This document shows, piece after piece, positions 35,031 to 47,250 of a stretch of DNA of 64,000 nt. Below the pieces are notes generated by a model, which saw only the letters and a program-made list of their open reading frames with translations, was not told where the DNA came from and did no database searches. The DNA is from Neckera pumila (lineage: Eukaryota > Streptophyta > Bryopsida > Hypnales > Neckeraceae), in contig OZ018410.1 in assembly GCA_963969595.1 (NCBI GenBank), forward strand, positions 36,747,413 to 36,811,412. The letters run 5' to 3'. A program made the translations under genes and the position numbers. The first letter of the stretch is position 1, and each line of letters begins with the position of its first letter.

Positions 35031-38000
35031 TATTGGCCTAACAATCAATGGATCATTGCAGAAAGACTCACTTGTATGGGTGTATGAAGTCTTAAGAAAT
35101 ATAAAATAGCTAATGTGTAGCTTTTTATAAGATTGTACTTTGAGGAAGTTCAAGCATAAAATAATTCTTTTAGTAGGATAACTAAGACGTGGAAAGCCTC
35201 AAGGAAATATATACATTGACATTTTAATTTGAAACAAAATAGAAAAATAGTTTAAAATTTTTTACCACCTTCAAAGTTTGAACCTACAACAATTTCTTCA
35301 AAAATTATACCAGATGTAAATTGATAAAAAATAACATAAAATTGTATATTTTGAAGTTTGTTTCTTAAAACAACCAAAAATTCATAAAGTTTAAAAAAAT
35401 TGGATTTTCTTTTGGATATGAAGTACCTTCAAGCCAACCAATTTTAAATAAAGAAAAACAAGATCCTTGTATTGAAACAAAATAAGAAGGCTTGAGCGTA
35501 CATGCAAATGGAGATACTTTATTATTTTTAAAAGTCCTTTATGTTTATGTAATCCTAGTAGATAATTTCTCTGAATTCCAATTCATAGCTGTAAATTTGC
35601 TTTTCTAAGCTAAAAACCATACCAAATTCTCTCAAAATGTCACAAATAGACATCCAATTGAGGAAGATTGCACAAATAACATTTTTTTTGAAAATATGGA
35701 AATAAGTATATAAGGTGTAAAATAGTTGTGCACACCACTACTAATGAAGCCTTCAAATTGGTAGTTTGGATGTATGCACAAAAGTATAGAACATCTCTAA
35801 TATTCTGGCTATTAATCCAATTCTTGCGTTTTTTGTATGAAAAGCAAAATATAAATATGTGTCCTCCTAAATTATTTAATTTGGCATAGAAAAAATTGCA
35901 TTTTGGCTGTTATGATTTGTATTCAACTAAGCATGAAATTAAGGCTAGGAGTACATTACAAAGCCTTACAAGATATTTAATGTTTGAAATATAGGAAAGA
36001 AGTTCTTCTTTATAAATACAAGGAGATAGGAAGTACAACAATCAATGTAGAATATATAAGAACTTACCTTCTCATAGTCAAGTAAAAGGGAATGGTTGTG
36101 TTACGAGTACAATATTTGACCTTATTTACAGTATAAGAAATCCGCATTTTAGGTGATGAGCCTTGATTTTTCTTGATTGATTTTCGTGGACATTAAATGC
36201 AACAAATCCATGTTTTTAGTCAACAAAAACGTCCAACATAACATCAATAATGACATAAAAACATGAGTTTGTTGCATTGGACGTCTACTAAAATCCATCA
36301 AGAAAAATTAGGGCTAGTCACCTAAAACGTGAGTTTCTTATGGTATTAGTGTGTCGTCAATGGCATTGCCATCCAAATACTACAACAATATTTCTTTGGT
36401 GGGGCCACTGCAAAGAACTAAATACTCGCCCAAAGGGAATTGCTATAGTCCTCTGTATGTTTGTAGGCGTGTCACTTTTGACTCTTTGACCAACATTTAG
36501 AGCTTTTTTTTAGAGAACCTTGCAAGAGAACTCTTTATGACAAGATTAGTTTTATGACATCTTTTGTATTTATGAGCCCCTCATGCAACTACTTTGCAAC
36601 CACCTAATGGATTTTCCATTATGGAAGATGCCATCAAATCCTTTTCACAACAACAAAAATAGTTAGAAATACAAACTTGGGCAACTAATAAGACCCATAC
36701 CATGCTTCAAGGAGGTTTTTAATTCTCCTTTGGATCGCCATCTACGCAAGTGAATGTCATTTGAGGTTTAATGACCTCCGGTTTGTCAATATTCTGGTTT
36801 TGAAGAATCATTGACAAAAAGTGTTTTTTGCATTTTTGTTGAATATTTCAACCTACTGGAACCACTTCAATAACTAATATAGCTTGCAAAGCACCACATT
36901 TAGGTTGAAAAGTCATAGCACTATTTACTATTCAAGTTTGTGTGCTTTAACCACACAAACTTTAGTCAAGCAATAAGACCCATACCCATTAGAAGAAATT
37001 TGCACCTTCAAAGTGCCCTCTAGAATGTCCTTGATAGGGGACCTTAATTGGGGATTTAAATGCATACTTGTTGATGAAGGAACGATATTTTTCCCCTGTT
37101 TCCATCCATTTTTGACATTGTGATGTTTACACAATTGCATTCCTTCTATAGGACAATGGAACATTAGGTACTTCTTATCATGCAAATCTTTAGTACATTG
37201 AAGGAATACTTTAATTATATAGAAAAGGACAAATTTGGTGCAACTAAATACTAGTGGCTCATAATGTTTGTGTAATGAAATGCTTCTTATTGGACGTTGA
37301 GACATTAGGTACTTCTTGTCATTTGAGTCTAGATATGCGTTTGACCTCTTCATTGTATTTGATGTTTGTTGTATTCAAGGGTTTAGGCTTGTGTTTGGCC
37401 CCTTAGACTATCTAATGCATGTTGTAACTACAATAAAGATTAACCTTTAAAGGACAACAAGCTTTTTGAAGGCTTAGGTAGGTTCATACAAAGTCATTAA
37501 ATGGATGGAAGTGAAAACTTTACCAAAGATATGAGCTTGTGTAAGCTTTGTGAAATAATAATTTTTTTTCCTTATTGGATACCCAATCAAAAGTTTAGGG
37601 ACTTAAAAGTTTTAGAAGTAGCTATTGATGGACACAACCCACACTGTAAACAACACATGTACAAAAACTATATATAAAACAATTTATATCAACAAATTAT
37701 ACAAATGAACCAGACATGTACAATACAATAGGCCCCTCGCCCCTCCTGAAATTGAAAACCTCACAAATAGAATTATATTGGCTAAACCTGACTTATACAT
37801 TTACAAATGTGTAAGCAAGTAGATTGGTTTTAGAGTTTAGGATTTTGGATATGGTACAATAATAATCCCTTTCTAAAAAAACATTGACTACATATATATA
37901 CAACCTAAAATGAGACATTGATTATTTTGTCTATTTGCAAATGGAAAATGGAAGTTCCTCATGGAGGGTCTTCCCCTCTCTTTTAGACTACTCCTTGTAT

Positions 38001-38415
38001 AGATTTACAAATTATGTACTATGGATCATTACAATGTATAGTAGTTGTAACATAGTATACTTCAAAGAAGTGATGTTAGAGTAACTTAGGTATTTTTTAA
38101 ATTATTAGCTTCAACATTTAGAATGTACCCTATAGTAAGTCTCACATTGTTTCTAAAATAATCACTACTAAAATACCCAATTGTGCTTGGATTTGGCAGT
38201 CCATCTCATGTTTATTGTAACTAAGGATTTAGGCATGTGCATGGATTTCTCATTGCTTTTGACTTGATTTAATTAACCTTTAATTTGAATTCAAACCTTA
38301 CACTATTCATCTAAAATTGATTGATGTTTTATAAAAATTTGAATATCATTTCATGACTGAATAGGCATTTTTATATTTTGGATTCTTTATAGAATTGTGA
38401 CATTATAATACTAAA
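35031..38415. other. AT-rich intergenic DNA
   Basis: No gene recognised in 3.4 kb. A left terminus like the TTAA family (TTAACCTTTAAAGGAC) occurs at about 37444. The longest frame is described separately (36928-37353). Confidence 0.5.
36928..37353 (-). other. 141-codon open frame with an internal repeat, unknown
   Basis: In DNA this AT-rich a 141-codon stop-free frame is noteworthy. It contains two similar segments, NDKKYLMSQRPIRSISLHKH and HDKKYLMFHCPIEGMQLCKH, about 49 residues apart, so it arose partly by duplication. No signal peptide or known domain is evident, and no splice sites support it strongly. It may be transposon debris. Confidence 0.25.
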
Positions 38416-38965
38416 CTAGCGATTGAAGCTTGCTTTGCTACGCATTAAATATATTACTTTCATCAATTTTCCTTGTGACAGAATGTAGATAAACAAAGTA
38501 TGTATAATCTTTAAATGAAAATATTGACATCCTCATACAATATTCTTTGAAAAAACTTATATAGTGCAATATAAAGTAACTAAAGAAAATCTTTATATCA
38601 TAATTTTTACAAAATAACCTTTGCAAAGATGAAAACATTGCAATAACAATAAATTAATCAAATGAACAATGTAAGTAGAATCTTCACATTTGAATATGTA
38701 GAGCAACGCTAGTGGTTGATGCTTCCTTATTTTTTAATATCACATTTAAAAAAGACATGGAATTTATCTATAGTTTTATTGTCTGAAAAGTTTCTTTGAA
38801 ATTTTTTTAGAAGTATCCATTTGATTTTCAAATATTTCATGAAAAGAATACATAACACATAGTAGAAAGTATCCTATGGCTATTACAAAAGCAATTGAAT
38901 TTCTATAATACTATTCAAAATTGAATTGTGATATTATAGAGGTCATTGTGATTTTAGTAGTATGA
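38416..38965 (-). mobile_element. Non-autonomous Helitron-like element, copy 3 (diverged)
   Basis: Read on the minus strand it starts TCATACTACTAAAATCAC (host A before) and ends TTCAATCGCTAG (host T after). The subterminal GCGTAGCAAAGCAAGC motif matches the right end of copies 1 and 2. An internal GGAAGCATCAACCACTAGCG (near 38710) resembles a second 3' end, so this may be a composite. The interior is mostly unrelated to copies 1-2, as is common for non-autonomous Helitrons that keep only the ends. Confidence 0.6.
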
Positions 38966-40289
38966 TGAAATAGAGTGATATTATATTATATTCTTTTCAC
39001 ATATAATATGAATAAAAGGAATGAAATTTCACTGTAATTACCAAACGTCATGTATTCTTACAACCATGTTCATTTATTTGAATCTAACAATTTTAATTAA
39101 AAATAATACTTAATTATAGTTCTTCACTTGATAATCTTGAAGATATTTAGTACTTTGTCCTTCCCAAAATGATCTTCCTGTTGAACCATATATTCCCGAT
39201 AAAGTTGAAAATAACATTTTTGAAACCCCTTTTGAGTTGAAAGTAGAGTTTGGTGTGCTTTTAGAGTCCTAGAAACTTTGAGAGTTTTGGAGCCCTTTTC
39301 AAAGTGCAGTCTTGGAGTATTGAAAAGTGGAATTTTTGGGGCATTTTTAAAGAGCACTAGTAGGCACTTAATTGTTAAGTGTAAGGTTGTAGTTTTGTAG
39401 TTAGTTCGTATATATGGACCCAAGACCATGAATGAACCTCTATTCCACCTCCTCAAACTTCATCTCCTTCAATCAAAAGCAACACTAAAAATGATGCAAT
39501 AACAAAGAGCAAACAATGTGATTGATCCCTTTAATCATTTCATTTGTCTTTCAGTTGCATGGATTGAGGGCCAAATAACTACTGTTTAGAGTTGTTTTGC
39601 TGGTCCCACATAGCAATCAAAAGCCAAATCTGATGGATTTGCAATGTCACAAAGTTCAACAAGAAGATCATTTTGGAGCACATAATAAAATTAAGGCCAA
39701 TATGAAGATCAATTTAGGAGGGAAGTGTATACAATTTTCATTGAATTATTTTATACAATGATGTACAACATGCCTTTTTTATGCACACTATTTAAGACAA
39801 TATGTTGTAATTTAGCCCTACCAAAAGTGCACAAAGCCATGTGCTCTTTTCATAAAATCATTGTTCGAGATGAACTTTTGACAAATGACGTAAAGTTGTT
39901 TGAATGTGTATCTTCCAACCACCCCTTTTGAAGTCCCATTCTCCAAGAAAGAAAATATTTCCCTACTCTTCAAACCACACTCCCCAAGGACTTGAAAAGT
40001 AAAAGCACAAGGTGGGAAAAATCCTCCAAATCCTTCCAAAAGCCCAAGACCCATCACAATCCACCAGGTCAGCCCCCCCCAAACCCTAAATCTTAAAGCC
40101 CAAGAAACAAGGAGAATCCAGCGAATGCCGGAACAGAAACCTCCACCTGCAGGTTTTCAGGCTTTTGGGTGGGCTCCCATCTCCCCGAGGCTCGACAAGT
40201 GGACGACCATCCCCCTGGTCGGTGCCGCAATTCTCCAGTCCGACTTTAGAAACATGCATTCAATTCAATGTTCACGAAACTTTTGATTG
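38966..40289. other. Intergenic DNA grading into GC-richer upstream region
   Basis: 39124-39456 (-) is a 110-codon frame without motif. From about 40060 the GC content rises; 40090-40250 is about 55% GC and may be a gene relic or distal promoter of the channel gene. No open frame of note in it. Confidence 0.4.
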
Positions 40290-41000
40290 TCATGATTTAA
40301 TCTTGTCATGTTAGTAACCACCTTCTCAACTTCATCTTGAATCTTGGGAACCATCCAAGATTGTACTTTTAACACTGGAATTCGTATGATCATAGCAACT
40401 GCTTGAGAGATTGTGATCGAGACGCCCTGCAGTTGGGTTAATTAGTTACAGCGATTCGTGGGAACTAGCCGATGATTTGGATTCTTTTGTAAATTTTAAA
40501 CAGAGTTTGAGTGGGAGGCCTCGTTGTAACGATGATGAAGATCGAGCAGATAGAGTGTGTTATTGTGGGTGGTAGAGAGATTAGACCGAAATCACAACAC
40601 CCAGGTGTTGGATCTGAAAATTTCGCCAAATTTGGTCGCAGGGACTTGTCTAGTTAGTTACCAATTTCTCAACGACAATCTTGAATCTTTGGGAACCAAC
40701 CCAAGATTAGTTACACCTCAACAGAGGCGTATGTGCGATCATTGCAACTTCCTTGAGAAATTTGAATGATTGTGAGAGGGTTTACATCGTGACAATCAGT
40801 TGATGATTTCCGAATTTGAAGAGAGTTTTAGTGGGGGGGCTCACTGTGAGCACCATAGCCATGAAGAAAGATCGAGCAAGATTGTTCTAATGTAACTGCT
40901 AGAGAGTTTAGAGGCGATTACTAGTTTCGAGTAACTTTGGTCGAAATCGCAACAACCAGCTTTTGAATCTGGAAATTTCTCCAAATTTAAAACGGGATTG
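40290..41000. repeat. Direct tandem duplication (about 344 bp x 2) upstream of the channel gene
   Basis: CTTGAATCTTGGGAACCA at 40336 recurs as CTTGAATCTTTGGGAACCAA at 40680. It is followed in both copies by a CAAGATT word, an 'atcatagcaac/atcattgcaac' block, a 'gagtttgagtggg/gagttttagtggg' block and a 'gaaatcacaac/gaaatcgcaac' block. The copies have diverged by indels. They lie 0.4-1.1 kb upstream of the OSCA ATG, so they could hold duplicated regulatory sites. Confidence 0.7.
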
Positions 41001-41436
41001 GGGTCAGGGTACGGTAGCATGCATGGGAAGGCCAGCTTATGATCACGGTGGCCACGGGGAACGAGAAGAAAGAGTGCAGTTAGTGGAGAGGCCAGGGATG
41101 CGGGATGAGGTTGTAGTACGAAGTAATTAGTGCATCATAAGAACTAGTGACAATTCTCCCGAATTGTGAAAAGATGGTTTCCCGCGTTGTGTGGCGATAC
41201 GACGTTGATTGAGAACACGGAGTGAAGAATCGCGATCTACATCGACAGTGACGAGATGATCCTGCGAGAGGATTGATGCATGTGGTGCACGTACAAGGTG
41301 GTGCAAACCATAGGTTTAATTAATACATTAAGTACCCACACGCTTGAGCCGTTTGAGAGATTTTTAAACCAATCAGGCGATGCAGAAGTGATCGAGAGAG
41401 AGGCTTGAGAAGTAAAAAAGCGAGGATTGGGTCGAG

Positions 41437-44400
41437 ATGGTGGCCCAGGCGTCGTTCATCACCTCCTTGGTGACTTCGTTCGTGGTGTTTTGCATTCTGA
41501 TTTTGGCGTACGCCATCCTGTCGCGTCGACCGGAGAACGCCGTGGTCTACTACCCTCTGCGAGTGCTCCGCGGCGAGGATGGGGCTGCCTTGGCCAAACG
41601 CCGCGGTCCTCTTGCGTGGATCGTTGAGAGTTTCAAAGCCTCCGACGATGATATCGTCGCCGCGGCGGGCTTGGATGCTGCGGTTTACATGCACCTCTTC
41701 ACCGCAGGTATGGATCGATCATGCTTGGTTGCCCGCGGCCGAACACTCAGCCTCACTCACCTTCACTGAGTCTTGACAAGAGCCTTTGGTCTGCGTGCTT
41801 GAAATTTGTTGAAAAAGATTTTCTCGAAATTTCTCTTACTGCAGTTCTAGGGTAGAGGACTTGTGTTCTTTTAAGCATTAGTGTTAACTGGAGCCTTCAC
41901 TCAATCTTGACAAGAGCCTGGATTGTGGACCTGCGTGATTATGGTAACTTAAAATTAGCGAAGAAAGACTCTTCATGAATTTTCTTTCTGTAACTGTAAG
42001 TAAGAGGATATTATTTGCGTCACTTTAAGCATTAAAGCTTGGATCCTTCATTGACCGATTCTTGGCGAGAGCTGGATTGTGGAAATGCGCACGCGATTGT
42101 GGCAACTTAAAAAATTATCTGAGAAAGACTTTTCATGAATTTTCTCTTACTGCAGTTTAAAGGAAGGGGAGATCGATTGTGTCATTTTAAACATTCTTCT
42201 TGTTTGAGATAAACTTGAGATAACTAATTCTGAGGTAGAGGATAGATTCCTATTTACAGTATCATTGTGAGCATTAGTCTTATACAGAGCCTTCGCTGAA
42301 TCTTGACGAGAGCCTTGATTGTGGATCTGCTTGATTAGGTTTTGGTAACTTGAAATTAGCTAAGGAAGTTTCTTAATTACTTTACTGCAATTCTCAGGTA
42401 GAGGGTACTATATGCGACATTTTAAGCATTTTAAAAAGTATGATATTTTGGATTTTGTAAACGGAGTGATCGCTTCGGGTACTATGAACCCAATAACGAA
42501 CTCACTTAAGATCAAATTTTTATCAACATGAAAGAAGTTCTAATGCAATCCCTCAATGTGGAAGGTTGTAGACCAATATTGGAGTATTGGAGGGACAGTA
42601 GACTATCTCATTTCGACTTACAGATCAGTGGCCATGACTTGGATTTATTCCGAGCTCTATTTTCAATCTTTAATTTCCTTTGCGGAAAAATGCCTGATGA
42701 TTGCTGGTACATTTTTTCCCCTGTTTTGCAGCTCTGAATATCATCATGTTGTCGTCGCTCTTTTGTGTACCTGTGTTGATTACGCTCTCGGCGACCAGCA
42801 ACTACAATCAGGAGCAGAAGAGCACAGTTGCAAATTTCACATCCACCAAATTCGATAATTTGGGAATGGGCAACGTTGAGGTACCCCAGTTGATGAACAG
42901 CCCAAAGAGTCAAGGTTCAATACGGAATGAAACTTTGCAGATTAGATTCCATTCAGTTGCTTTAGAATCTCCTAGTAATTACTGACAAGAAGAAAAAGAA
43001 AACTGGCCAATCTAACAAGTAACAATAGGTTCTGTACTCAATGCTTAAATTTTACGAATTTAGCTAGTTGTACTTACCTTATGAAATTATGATTGGAATC
43101 GATGTGACACGCATGCAGCCAAACAGCAACAAGATATGGGGGTTCTTCATAGGCATGTTCTGGGTGTCGCTGGTGACATACTTCGTGCTGTGGAGATCGT
43201 TTCGTCTGGTGGTGGACATGCGTGACCGAGAGCAAGCTTCCGCCTACGCTCGCCCGCAACAGTTCACGGTGGTGGTGCGGGACATTCCCAAGCACACGGG
43301 CAAGGAAAGCCGCATCCAGCAAGTGGAGCAGTTCTTCGCTCGAACTCATCCCGATGCTTACAACCGCGTACAGCTCGTGCACAACGTCAAAAAGGTAAGT
43401 AACGTCGAGCCAGTCTTTCTTCAAACTAGATCGAGGTTTGCAGCTATGTCCTCAACCGCGAATGGGAAATTGGAATTGTACATATTCGTGCACATTCCAT
43501 GATACGTGAAGGGTCATGGCTAACATGTTTGGAATTATTGCTTAGGTCGAGAAGCTGTTCAGTGAACGGGAGAAAGCGTTGCGAGCGTTGGAGCACGCGG
43601 AGGGGGTTTGGGAACTGTCGAAGAAGAAGAAAGGTGGTGAAGGCGGTGAAGGGGAGCGGCCCATGCACAAGACGGGGTTCAAGGGCTTGCTGGGTCCCAA
43701 GGTGGACTCCATCGAGTACTGGCGGGCCAAGAGCCAGGAGCTTCTTCCGGAGCTTCAGGAGGAGCAGAAACGAACTCGCGAAGATTGTGAACAAGATGCC
43801 GCGTTCGTCATCTTCAACGATCGCCGCTCCGCTACAGAAGCCTCTCAGGTACCCTAAACCCCTTTGCAACTTTTGTTACAGCTTCCAATCTCACATAAAT
43901 CTTTAGGGAATCCTTCTTGAGTACCCTCTGAATTGAATTGACTGAAAACAAATCCCTAACATCTTATTTTGCAAACTGAAGCTAATGGAGAGCTCCTCAA
44001 GCGAATGATTCATTGTTTCCACATATGAAAATTATATCAAAGCTTTAAGCGGAGGAGTATCTCAAACCGCTCTACTTCTTGAGATGCTTGTCGAACTGAG
44101 GAGGTTCCTAGTTGAGTAACCATTTTGAAAAGCTAGAGCTCTAAAATTTAGGGAAGATTCAGGTATGAGATCCAGATGCGTGTCTCAAACCCCTGCTTCG
44201 CGTTTGAAGGTACGTGAGAGATTTCTTTCTAAAATGCACCCCTCTTGCTTGTGAAATGGCAAGGAAGTAATGGACATATCCTTCGATCACCTTGACTGAC
44301 TTTATTTTTGTCTGCAGGTCGTGCACGCGCCACACGCGCTGCGATGGAAGGTTAGTCAAGCCCCGGAGCCCGAGGAAACCTGCTGGGGCTCTCTCTACGT

Positions 44401-46006
44401 CCCACAGTGGAACCGTGCCACACGCCGCACTCTCATCAACGTCCTCACTTTCTTCCTGGTGGTGTTTTACATGATCCCCATCGCGTTCGTGGCTTCCCTC
44501 ACGACGCTGGAGAATCTGGAGAAAGTGCTCCCGTTCGTGCGCTCGGTGCAGAAGATCCCCGTGCTCAGCGATGCCATCACGGCCTACCTGCCCCAGCTGG
44601 CGCTTCTGCTCTTCCTGGCGCTCCTGCCCAAGCTCATGCTGCTCCTCTCGCAAGCCGAGGGGTTCGCGTCGCAGGCGCAGGTGGTGCGCTCGGCTTCCGC
44701 GAAGTACTTCTACTTCATCATCTTCAACGTCTTCCTGGGGGTCACCATCTTCGGGGCGGTGTTCTCCAACATCGCCAGCTTGAAGCTGCTGATCAACCAG
44801 AGCGAGCTCTCGGCCAGCCAAGTGGTGCAGCTGTTCGGTTCCAAGCTGCCCCCGGTGGCGAGCTACTACATCACGTATGTGGCGCTGAAGTTCTTCATTG
44901 GGTATGGGTTGGAGCTCTCGCGGGTGCTGCCGCTGCTGCTGTTCACGGTCAAGCGGAGATGGAAGTGCAAGACGGAGAGGGAGCTCATGGAGGCGTGGGC
45001 GCCCGGGCCGTTCACGTACCACAAGAGCATTGCGAGCGATTTGCTCATTTTGACGCTGTGTTTGTGCTACGCCGTGATTGCGCCCATGATTCTCCCCTTC
45101 GCCTTCCTGTACTACGCGCTCGGCTGGCTGATCATGCGCAACCAGGTCAGATCAGCATTCTCTTCTCTTTGCTTCAATTTCATAGCGGATCGATCGGACA
45201 CCATTTTTGTTGCAACTGCATATGCTTCGTTCTCAATAAAAGTGCAAAAGTACATTGCAAGCGGCTTAATTGCCAATCAACCAATTCCCTTGTGTTCGTA
45301 ACCAGTTTATTAATTATTCTTTAAGAAGTTTTCCACACCTTTGCTGCAACAGGGGACTCTGGCTTGGTCTGAAATCGCAATTTCAATTTCAATGTATTGC
45401 GCAATTCTGTCGATTGCTTCCCAAATTGCCCCCTTGCAATGATCGATTTAATTGTGTGGATTGAAGTACTAGCTGGACACATCCATCATTGTAGAGTTAT
45501 ATTTGAAACATCGTTTTGCAAAGATTCTCCGTTAATTCTTGAAGTGCTCATAAGTATTGAACTCTGACAAATCAGCAATTAACTAACTGACTACTGGGCT
45601 TGCAATTGTTGCTTACGTGCAGGCGTTGAACGTGCAAGTTCCGGAGTTCGAGAGCCACGGGAGCATGTGGCCGCACATCCACAACCGCATTCTGGCGGCG
45701 CTGCTGGTGGCCCAGATCACGGCGCTGGGCTACTTTGGCGTGAAGGAGTTTCCCTTCACGCCCATCTTGGTGGTGCTGCCCGTGTGCACGGCGGTGTTCT
45801 ACGTCTTCTGCCGAAACAACTACGAGCCGTCCATCGCCGTGGTGTCCCTGTGGGTGGCCGCGGAGGTGCCCAAAGCCAAGCCGTCTTACGAGGCGATCAT
45901 TGAGGCTTATACCCCACCTTGTTTGCAAGAAGGTCATCCGGGCATCCGAGACAAGCACTCCAACCTGGCGTCCAAACTCGAAGCCACGGTCGACAGTGCG
46001 TTGTAG
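41437..46006 (+). CDS. OSCA/CSC1-type hyperosmolality- and mechano-gated Ca2+-permeable channel
   Basis: Six phase-consistent exons: 41437-41707, 42732-42880, 43119-43394, 43546-43848, 44318-45145, 45623-46006; product about 736 residues, normal for the family. Order: N-terminal membrane helix (about 6-28, FITSLVTSFVVFCILIL), second helix (about 91-112), third after IWGFFIGMFWV (about 145-168), a hydrophilic cytosolic domain (about 170-365, with FTVVVRDIPKHTGKE as in DUF4463/PF14703), then the multi-helix RSN1_7TM/DUF221 core including NVLTFFLVVFYMIPIAFVASL-like and KYFYFIIFNVFLGVTIFG segments. The last exon starts ALNVQVPEFESHGSMWPHIH, a strong family hallmark. The protein forms dimeric plasma-membrane or endomembrane cation channels opened by membrane tension (family knowledge). 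Exon 5 is strikingly GC-rich at third positions against introns near 40%. Intron 1 holds degenerate tandem repeats. The ATG is the first in frame and precedes the first helix directly. Confidence 0.93.
41761..42430 (+). repeat. Degenerate tandem repeat filling intron 1 of the channel gene
   Basis: Units begin with CTTCACTGAGTCTTGACAAG or variants at 41761, 41895, 42046 and 42291. Each continues with a 'gattgtgga...ctgcgtgatt' block, 'aacttaaaattagc', 'tttctcttactgcagt' and a 'ttttaagcatt' end. Spacing is 134, 151 and 245 bp. Each unit brings a CTGCAG/CTGCAA acceptor-like word, so alternative acceptors are possible. Confidence 0.75.
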
Positions 46007-46719
46007 ATAGATGTGTCCTCCTTCGACTTCATTCATTGGAAAACAACAACACCAAAGCCATGAATAGCAGCAGCTGAAAAATGGCATAGATATATTCGTG
46101 GGAGCGGTGAGCAGGTTATGAGACTTAATGCAGGTTGTCTGCATCAATTACAACATTCAGTTTTGCATTTTTGACTCACGAAGATGAAAAGAGTTACAAT
46201 GGGTTCTGACTCCCCTCTCTTCAAGACTAGGTAATTATTGTCTGAATTAGAATTTGACTACCCTGGCTGAATTAGAATTTGAAATGTGTAAATAACACAG
46301 GAAGATCAGTAGTCTTCAAATGAATTGTGAATGATCCTTCTGCGGAAGGGATTTCCTTAGGTTTAGACTTTTTGTTATGGTATCACTTGGAATGTCCATG
46401 TGGAGTCCCTGGCTCTGCATGCAGGTTGGTCTTATCCTCTTAGGTATAGTCTTCTTCTTCGTCTTCACTGTTAATTAATTAATTAGTTAGTTAGTTGACA
46501 TGTGGAGACTTGTACCGGTGTAACAAACATTGTACTTTGACAATCAGCCATTTGGCCGGTGTTTCGAGAATCTGGGCTCCTTTGTTTCAGAACCGGTAAC
46601 AGGTTAATTAAGCTGGCAAATTATTGATTGAGCAGGATTGAACACGATGTGACTTGAGGTTGCGAATGGCAACATGAATTCAAAGTAAACTTTGATATGG
46701 AAAGATCATCCTTTCCCTT
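46007..46719. other. 3' flank of the channel gene
   Basis: Probably 3' UTR and downstream DNA. A TTAATTAATTAATTAG/TTAGTTAG microsatellite lies at 46470-46497. No gene seen. Confidence 0.5.
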
Positions 46720-47250
46720 TTTCATGCATGTTGTCACCTTATTCCTTCGAATACGTGGTCACTCTGTGATTATTGTAGCAGAAAGATGAATAGATTGTTA
46801 CTCACTTGATCATGTCAAATTTCAAAACTTGTTTGCATTCTCCAAAAGGAGCTGGCTGTAGTGATTTAAATGTTCTGACTTGTTCACATCAGAACCATTG
46901 GACTTTCATTGGTTTGTTCTCCATGTTCACATTTGAAGCATAATTATGCATCAACGGACTCTTGACACGTGAGAATCTCATATTCGGCAGTCCAGCTTTA
47001 CAATTTATTTTTTGTTTGGGCAAAACGTGATGGGTCAAATCATTTGAACAAGTAGTCGCAGACGTGCAGATTGATCAGATCATGATACAGTAATTGGGCA
47101 TTGTAAAAATCCCCACATCGTGAAATTTGTGAAACTTACTTGCGCAGTTTCTACAGGTATTCATCAAATTGAATGTGAGACTTTCGATCTGAGTTCCGTG
47201 CAACCTAGCTTCTCATTAGAGCACACAAGATCTAGCTGCACACATTACCC
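46720..47250. repeat. Direct repeat, left copy (right copy 50130-50630)
   Basis: Two highly similar blocks are shared: 46767-46915 with 50163-50303 (including GATCATGTCAAATTTCAAAA and AAAAGGAGCTGGCTGT) and 47175-47250 with 50551-50630 (including GTGCAACCTAGCTTCTCATT). Order and orientation are the same, about 3.4 kb apart. The middle parts differ. The pair brackets the gene at 48287-49652. Confidence 0.8.

Noticed and set aside
44159..45022. 287-codon minus-strand open frame
   Set aside because: It is the shadow of the GC-rich OSCA exon on the other strand, rich in Arg/His/Gln, with no motif.
44407..45324. 305-codon plus-strand frame overlapping the channel exon
   Set aside because: Alternative frame of the same GC-rich exon; the channel frame has all the family motifs and splice phases.
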